This document shows positions 59,062-64,000 of a stretch of 64,000 nt of DNA, piece by piece (within the stretch, counting starts at the first letter, position 1; every line of letters starts with the position of its first letter). The translations under genes were made by a program, and so were the position numbers. The stretch is from Streptomyces sennicomposti (GTDB lineage: Bacteria > Actinomycetota > Actinomycetes > Streptomycetales > Streptomycetaceae), in the NCBI RefSeq assembly GCF_019890635.1, contig NZ_JAIOAB010000032.1, forward strand, positions 17,973 through 81,972, given 5' to 3'. A model generated the notes under the pieces. It did not search any database. It saw only the letters and a program-made list of their open reading frames with translations, and was not told the origin of the DNA.

Positions 59062-61001
59062 AATGCGGTGGCGTCCGCCGGGGCGGCCGGCTCGTCCGCC
59101 GCGGGCACCAGGTCCTCGGCCGCGTCCAGGACGAGGTGGCCGGGCACCTCGGGGAGCCGGTCCAGGCGGTGCGCGAACTCCGCTGCTCCGGGCTCCTCTT
59201 GGCCGTCCCCGTCCCGGGGCAGGGGGTCGAAGCCGTGGTGCGGGTAGAGGCCGGCCACCTTGGCGTTCTTCGCGGTCGGCCGGTAGCGTCCGCGCACCTC
59301 GGCGTAACCCGCCGCGCGGGCCCGCTCCAGCACCGCCGCCAGGCAGGCCTGCTCGATGCCGCGGGCGAACACCCGGCAGCTGAGCAGCATGTTGTCCAGG
59401 TGCAGGACGCGGCCCTCGGCGCGCAGGAAGACCGCGCCGACGACGCCGTTGTCGCCGAACCGGTCCCCGGACGTGAGCGCCAGCACGCCGGTGCCCGGCC
59501 CGGTCGCCCGCGCCCGCACCTCCTCGGCCGACAGCCGTTCGGTGGTGAGGTTGAACTGATTGGTGCGGAGCGTCAGTTGGGCGAGGCGCGGGATCTGCGC
59601 CGCGGTCGCCGGGGCGAGCCGGACCGTCACGCCGAGCCCGGCGAGGAACTCCCGTGCGCTGCCGGCGGCGGAGAGGAAGTCCGCGCGGGCCGCCTCCTCC
59701 CGGTAGCGGCGGGTGCGGACCCGGTCCTCCGAGGTGACCGCGGTGGCGGTGAACCAGCCGTCCGCGAGCAGCCGGGTCACGTGCAGCGCCGGGTCGCCGT
59801 CCAGCGGGACGACCGTGGTCTCGGGCAGTTCCGCGGTCACCGCCGCGCACTCGGCCGGGTTGTCGTCGGCGAACACCACGCTGTCGCCGCCCAGGTTGAG
59901 CCCGGCGGCCAGGGTGCGCAGGGAGTCGGGCTTGGGCTGCCACCCGGCCAGGACGCGCACGAAGTCCTCCTCCCGCACCCGCAGGTCGGGGTGGTCGCGC
60001 AGCGCGGCCAGCACCGTCTCCCGGTCGTTCTTGGTGACCGCCGCGAGGAGCACGCCCTGCGACTGGAGCTGCCGTACGACGCCCTGGAAGCGGTGGAAGG
60101 CCTCGCCGCGGCGGCCGTGGGCCACCTCGATGCCCTCCACCCCGTCGTCGCCGAGGACCCCGCCCCACAGCGTCTCGTCCAGGTCCACCGCCAGCACCTT
60201 CTTGGCCCTGCCGCTCACCGCCCTTACCAGATGGCCGAGTTCACGGGCGTAGGAGGCGAGGAAGGCGTCGGAGAGGTGGGCGCCGGCGTAGGCGTCGAAG
60301 CGGGGGTCGGCCAGTTCCAGCGGGTCGCCGAGCAGCGGGTCGACGTCGAGCACGACGAGGCCGGGGGTCTCCTGTGCGTAACTCAGGCCGAGCAGTTCCG
60401 CGTTGGCCCTGCGCCACTCCGCGCCGAGCTTCGCGCGGGAGGGCAGGTCGAGCAGCTGGGCCTGCTGGTTCCTCGGCAGGGGCAGCGTGTTGAGGACCAG
60501 GGTGCCGGAGGCGCGGGCCGTGAAGCCGGTCGCGAGGGCGCGCCAGAGGGCGAGTTTGCGGCGCAGGGCGTCGGCGACGTCCTCGGCGGTGAAGGGCAGC
60601 GGCACCTCGTCGAAGACCGTCGTGTGGTCCAGGACGCACACGGTCACGTCGGCGGGTTCGGTGTGCAAAGAGCTGTCCGCGTCGCCGAGTTCGAAGACGT
60701 AGGAGCCGTAGTCGGTGAGCCGTACCTCGGGCAGGAAGCCGTGCCGGGCCAGTTCGGCGACGAGCGCGGTCCGCAGGGCGTCCAGGGTGCCGGCGCCGGT
60801 CAGGGCGACGGTCACGGCGGGCAGGCCGGGGTGGTGGGCGCGGGCCTCGGCGAGGTCGGTGCGGGCCAGGAGGCGGGCGGCGCGGGCGAGGTCGGCGCGG
60901 TCCAGCGCCGCCAGCAGCGGGGCCACTCGGTCGAAGTGGCGGGCGAGGCCGCCGTCGCGGTGCAGGGCGCGCAGGGCGTCCAGCGCGGGGGTGGTGGTCA
61001 T
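59052..61001 (-). CDS. FkbH-like glyceryl-ACP transferase/HAD protein (AbyA2-like)
   Basis: This 649-aa protein has an N-terminal region of about 260 residues typical of FkbH, then the HAD-IIIC domain with VLAVDLDETLWGGVLGDDG (DxDxT at 273-277), VTKNDRETV and VFADDNPAECAAV, and a C-terminal GNAT-like region (QFNLTTERLSAEEV...ARGIEQACLAAVLERA). FkbH-type enzymes move the glyceryl group of 1,3-bisphosphoglycerate to an ACP; in spirotetronates this supplies the three-carbon unit of the tetronate. The start overlaps the PKS stop (ATGA). The partner ACP and KAS III must lie to the right. Confidence 0.92.
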   Translation of the reverse strand: MTTTPALDALRALHRDGGLARHFDRVAPLLAALDRADLARAARLLARTDLAEARAHHPGLPAVTVALTGAGTLDALRTALVAELARHGFLPEVRLTDYGSYVFELGDADSSLHTEPADVTVCVLDHTTVFDEVPLPFTAEDVADALRRKLALWRALATGFTARASGTLVLNTLPLPRNQQAQLLDLPSRAKLGAEWRRANAELLGLSYAQETPGLVVLDVDPLLGDPLELADPRFDAYAGAHLSDAFLASYARELGHLVRAVSGRAKKVLAVDLDETLWGGVLGDDGVEGIEVAHGRRGEAFHRFQGVVRQLQSQGVLLAAVTKNDRETVLAALRDHPDLRVREEDFVRVLAGWQPKPDSLRTLAAGLNLGGDSVVFADDNPAECAAVTAELPETTVVPLDGDPALHVTRLLADGWFTATAVTSEDRVRTRRYREEAARADFLSAAGSAREFLAGLGVTVRLAPATAAQIPRLAQLTLRTNQFNLTTERLSAEEVRARATGPGTGVLALTSGDRFGDNGVVGAVFLRAEGRVLHLDNMLLSCRVFARGIEQACLAAVLERARAAGYAEVRGRYRPTAKNAKVAGLYPHHGFDPLPRDGDGQEEPGAAEFAHRLDRLPEVPGHLVLDAAEDLVPAADEPAAPADATALTT

Positions 61002-64000
61002 CGGGCGGTCTCCGGGGTGCGGGGGACGATCGACTCGACCAGGTGCGTGGTCAGTTCGTGCGCGGTGCGGTGTTCCAGGACGACGGCGGGGCGCAGTTCG
61101 GCGCCGGTCTCACGGCTCAGCCGGCCCGCGATCTCCAGGGCGCCGAAGGAGGTGACGCCGATGCCGGTGAGGTCGTCGGCGGGGTCGATCTCGGCGGGCG
61201 TGTTGCCGAGCGCGGCGGCGACCGCGTCGAGGACGTGGGCGAGGACGATGCCGTAGCGCTCCTCCTCGGGGACCTCGTGCAGCGGCAGGAGGACGCACAC
61301 CTCGTCCTCGGGGGCGAGCGGGCCGGGGGCGACCGGTGTCGCCGGGCCGGTGGGCGCGGGGGTGCGGGGCAGCCAGTAGGAGCGGTGCCGGAACGGGTAC
61401 ACGGGCAGCTCGCCGGGGTCGGCGGCGGGGCCGGGGCCGAGCAGCCGGCCGAAGTCGACGCGTACGCCCCGGCAGTGCGCCTGGGCGACCGCCTGGACGA
61501 CGGAGCGCGCCTCGGCGGCGGGGCGGCGGATCAGCGGGACGGTGGCGACGGCGTCGCCGCGGTCGGCGAGGCAGTCGGCGATCAGCCCGGTCATGGTGGT
61601 GTCGGGGCCGATCTCCACGAAGGTGTCGATCCCCAGGCCGTCCAGGGTGCGGACGCCGTCGTGGAAGCGGACGGCGTCGCGCACCTGGGCGGACCAGCGT
61701 CCCGGGTCGGCGAGGTCCGCCCGGTCGGCGACGGCGCCGGTGCGGCCGGCGACGAGCGGGACACGGGGTTCGGCGACGGTGAGTGGGGCCGCGGCGGCGT
61801 CGATCGCGGCCAGCGCGGGGGCCATGTGCGGGGAGTGGAAGGCGTGGCTGACCTTGAGCGTCTTGGTGCGCACCCCTCGGGCCCGCCAGGCGGCGGCGAG
61901 GCGGCGTACGGCGTCGGCGTCGCCGGAGACGACGGTCGAGCGGGGGCCGTTGACCGCGGCGATGTCCACCGCTCCCCCGGCGTCCGCGAGCGAGTCCCGG
62001 ACCGCCGCCTCCTCGGCCCGGATCGAGACCATGGCCCCGCCCTCGGGTGCGGCCTGCATGGCGCGGGCGCGGACGACGACGAGGCGGGCGGCGGCGGCCA
62101 GGTCCAGCGCCCCGCCGACGTGCGCGGCGGTCAGCTCGCCGATGGAGTGCCCGAGCAGCGCGGCCGGGACCAGCCCGTACCACTCGGCGAGCCGGGCGAG
62201 CGCCGTCTGCACGGCGAACAGCGCGGGCTGGGTGTACTCGGTGCGCTCCAGCAGGGCGGCCTGCGGGCTTCCGGCGGCGGCGAGGACGACCTCGCGCAGG
62301 GCGGGCTCCTCGCCGGTGCGGCCGCGTGCCGTGTCCAGGGCGACGCACACGGCGTCGAACGTCTCGGCGTACACCGGGAACCGGGCGTACAACTCCGCGC
62401 CCATGCCGACCCGTTGGGTGCCCTGCCCGCTGAAGACGAACGCCACCCGGGGTGCGGGCCGGGCGGCGGTGACCGGCGCCGAGCCGGCGGCGAGCGCGTC
62501 GAGCGCGCGGCCGAGTTCGGCGGGGTCGGCGCCGACCGCGGCGGCCCGGTGGCGGAAGGCGGTGCGGTGCCGGACGAGCGAGCGGGCCACGGCGGCCGGG
62601 TCCAGGTCCGGCCGCTCGGCGAGCAGCGCCCGCAGCCGCCGCGCCTGCGCCCTCACGGCGTCGGCGCTCTTGCCGGACAGCGGCCAGACCAGGTCCTGCC
62701 CGGCGGACGCGGCCGGCACGTCCGACTCCCTTACGTCAGCCGCCGGTTCCCGCGCCACGGCCTCCTCGGCGGTGTCGTCCTGCGTGAACTCCTCGACCAG
62801 TACATGGGCGTTGGTGCCGCTGATGCCGAACGAGGAGACTCCGGCGCGGCGTGGCCCGTCGGCGGGGGCGGGCCAGGGGCGGGCCGTGTCGAGCAGGGTG
62901 ACGCGGTCCCGTGGCCAGTCCACGAACTCGGACCAGTCGTCGGCGTGCAGGGTGGCGGGCAGGACGCGGTGGCGCAGGGCCTGGATGGTCTTGATGACCC
63001 CGGCGACCCCGGCGGCGGCCTGGGTGTGACCGAGGTTGGACTTCACCGAGCCGAGGTGGAGCGGGGTGGTGCGGCCGGGGGCCTCGCCGTAGGCGGCGAT
63101 GAGGGCGCCCGCCTCGATCGGGTCGCCGAGGGCCGTGCCGGTGCCGTGCGCCTCGACCGCGTCGACGGCCGCGGCGGGGACGCCCGCGGTGCGCAGGGCC
63201 GCCTCGATCACCTTGCGCTGGGCGGTGCCGTTCGGCGCGGTCAGGCCGTTGCTCGCGCCGTCGGAGTTGATCGCCGAGCCGGGCAGCAGGGCGAGCACCG
63301 GGTGGCCGGCCCGGCGCGCGTCGGAGAGGCGTTGCAGCACGAGCAGGCCCGCGCCCTCGCCGAAGCCGGTGCCGTCCGCGCCCTTGGCGAAGGCCTTGCA
63401 GCGGCCGTCCGCGGCGAGGCCGCCCTGCGCCGCGAAGTCGGAGAAGACACGCGGCGTGGACATCACCGTCACCCCGCCCGCGAGGGCGAGGTCGCACTCG
63501 CCGCGGCGCAGCGACTCGGCGGCCAGGTGCAGCGCGACCAGCGAGGACGAGCAGGCCGTGTCGACGGTCAGCGCGGGCCCCTCGAAGCCGAAGGTGTGCG
63601 CGAGCCGGCCGGAGACGATGCTCGCCGCGTTGCCGGTCATCAGATGGCCCTCGATGTCGGCGGGGACGGTTCCGGGCGGCGGCGCGTACTCCTGGTAGAT
63701 CGCGCCGGCGAACACGCCGGTACGGCTGCCGCGCAGGTCGTCCGGGAGGAGCCCGGCCCGCTCCAGCGCCTCCCAGGCCAGTTCGAGGAGCTGGCGGTGC
63801 TGCGGGTCCATCGCCAGGGCCTCCTTGGGCCCGATGCCGAAGAACGCGGCGTCGAAGCCGCCCGCGTCGTCCAGGAAGGCGCCGGCGTGCGCGTGTTCCA
63901 GGGCGGCCGGGTCCCAGCCGCGGTCCAGGGGCGGGCTGGCCCGCGGGGGCCGGAAGTCGCCGGAAGTCGAAGGTCGGAGGGCGATCGATCGGAACGTGAT
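60998..64000 (-). CDS. modular type I PKS, terminal KS-AT-ACP module (partial at 5' end; AbyB3-like)
   Basis: About 1000 residues of a PKS are in view. KS: DTACSSSL (Cys codon at 63551-63553), EAHGTGT and SNLGHTQAAAG. AT: GHSIGE (near 62146) and HAFH (near 61846), the pattern for malonyl-CoA. ACP: carrier Ser in GVTSFGALEI (near 61150), an unusual variant of the G-x-DSL motif. No KR, DH, ER or TE is present, so the last beta-keto group is kept and no thioesterase releases the chain, as needed for tetronate formation with a glyceryl unit. The frame runs off the right edge before the usual N-terminal KS motifs. Confidence 0.93.
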   Translation of the reverse strand: MTFRSIALRPSTSGDFRPPRASPPLDRGWDPAALEHAHAGAFLDDAGGFDAAFFGIGPKEALAMDPQHRQLLELAWEALERAGLLPDDLRGSRTGVFAGAIYQEYAPPPGTVPADIEGHLMTGNAASIVSGRLAHTFGFEGPALTVDTACSSSLVALHLAAESLRRGECDLALAGGVTVMSTPRVFSDFAAQGGLAADGRCKAFAKGADGTGFGEGAGLLVLQRLSDARRAGHPVLALLPGSAINSDGASNGLTAPNGTAQRKVIEAALRTAGVPAAAVDAVEAHGTGTALGDPIEAGALIAAYGEAPGRTTPLHLGSVKSNLGHTQAAAGVAGVIKTIQALRHRVLPATLHADDWSEFVDWPRDRVTLLDTARPWPAPADGPRRAGVSSFGISGTNAHVLVEEFTQDDTAEEAVAREPAADVRESDVPAASAGQDLVWPLSGKSADAVRAQARRLRALLAERPDLDPAAVARSLVRHRTAFRHRAAAVGADPAELGRALDALAAGSAPVTAARPAPRVAFVFSGQGTQRVGMGAELYARFPVYAETFDAVCVALDTARGRTGEEPALREVVLAAAGSPQAALLERTEYTQPALFAVQTALARLAEWYGLVPAALLGHSIGELTAAHVGGALDLAAAARLVVVRARAMQAAPEGGAMVSIRAEEAAVRDSLADAGGAVDIAAVNGPRSTVVSGDADAVRRLAAAWRARGVRTKTLKVSHAFHSPHMAPALAAIDAAAAPLTVAEPRVPLVAGRTGAVADRADLADPGRWSAQVRDAVRFHDGVRTLDGLGIDTFVEIGPDTTMTGLIADCLADRGDAVATVPLIRRPAAEARSVVQAVAQAHCRGVRVDFGRLLGPGPAADPGELPVYPFRHRSYWLPRTPAPTGPATPVAPGPLAPEDEVCVLLPLHEVPEEERYGIVLAHVLDAVAAALGNTPAEIDPADDLTGIGVTSFGALEIAGRLSRETGAELRPAVVLEHRTAHELTTHLVESIVPRTPETAR

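Overview
The window is high-GC DNA with strong third-codon-position GC bias, many GTG and TTG starts, ATGA/GTGA gene overlaps, and WhiB, SARP, LAL and HbpS-type proteins. This points to a Streptomyces chromosome; the species cannot be named from sequence alone.

1-27 kb is mostly metabolic. Two identical tRNA-Pro(GGG) genes sit at 261-334 and 15585-15658. Between them are a MarR regulator, a membrane protein, a cupin and a GPP34 protein. They are followed by an inositol catabolism group (TIM-barrel isomerase divergent from iolC-iolB-iolD), a sulfonate import and oxidation operon (tauC-tauA-tauB-tauD, minus strand), and an MFS pump with a divergent HxlR regulator. A cysteine-rich leader peptide ORF that I found upstream of tauC (12758-12829) suggests attenuation by cysteine supply. 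After the second tRNA come a DUF309 protein, cobF, a polysaccharide deacetylase, an SDR-DMT pair, a GT28-like glycosyltransferase, an RpiB-type isomerase, a Ser/Thr kinase and a thiolase/acyl-CoA ligase pair.

27-38 kb carries stress and nitrogen functions. An alpha/beta hydrolase is followed by WhiB-Dps-DUF3140-endonuclease III-like, which are tightly packed and look like a DNA-protection operon. Then come a HAD phosphatase, a glutamine synthetase-like enzyme translationally coupled to a FluG-type amidohydrolase, a DUF4916 protein, and a divergent SenR/SenS two-component system and HbpS heme-binding redox sensor.

38-64 kb is the left part of a type I polyketide cluster whose gene set matches the abyssomicin family of small spirotetronates. 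It has a SARP, a LAL (LuxR) regulator, an MFS exporter with a TetR, an allene-oxide-cyclase-barrel protein resembling the AbyU Diels-Alderase, an aldo-keto reductase lacking the usual catalytic His, two P450-ferredoxin pairs, an acyltransferase-3, a four-gene peptide-type ABC transporter, a luciferase-like monooxygenase, an FkbH-type glyceryl transferase, and a terminal KS-AT-ACP module with no ketoreductase and no thioesterase. That ending suits tetronate release. The ketosynthase III, free ACP, tetronate-forming enzymes and earlier PKS modules are not here and would lie to the right. A near-identical palindromic operator occurs at the TetR/MFS promoter and, about 14 kb away, in front of the luciferase-like gene, suggesting one TetR regulon.

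The window is also rich in intergenic minisatellites (8 to 137 bp units). The most striking is about 0.9 kb of repeat within a 1.3-kb gap upstream of the second P450.
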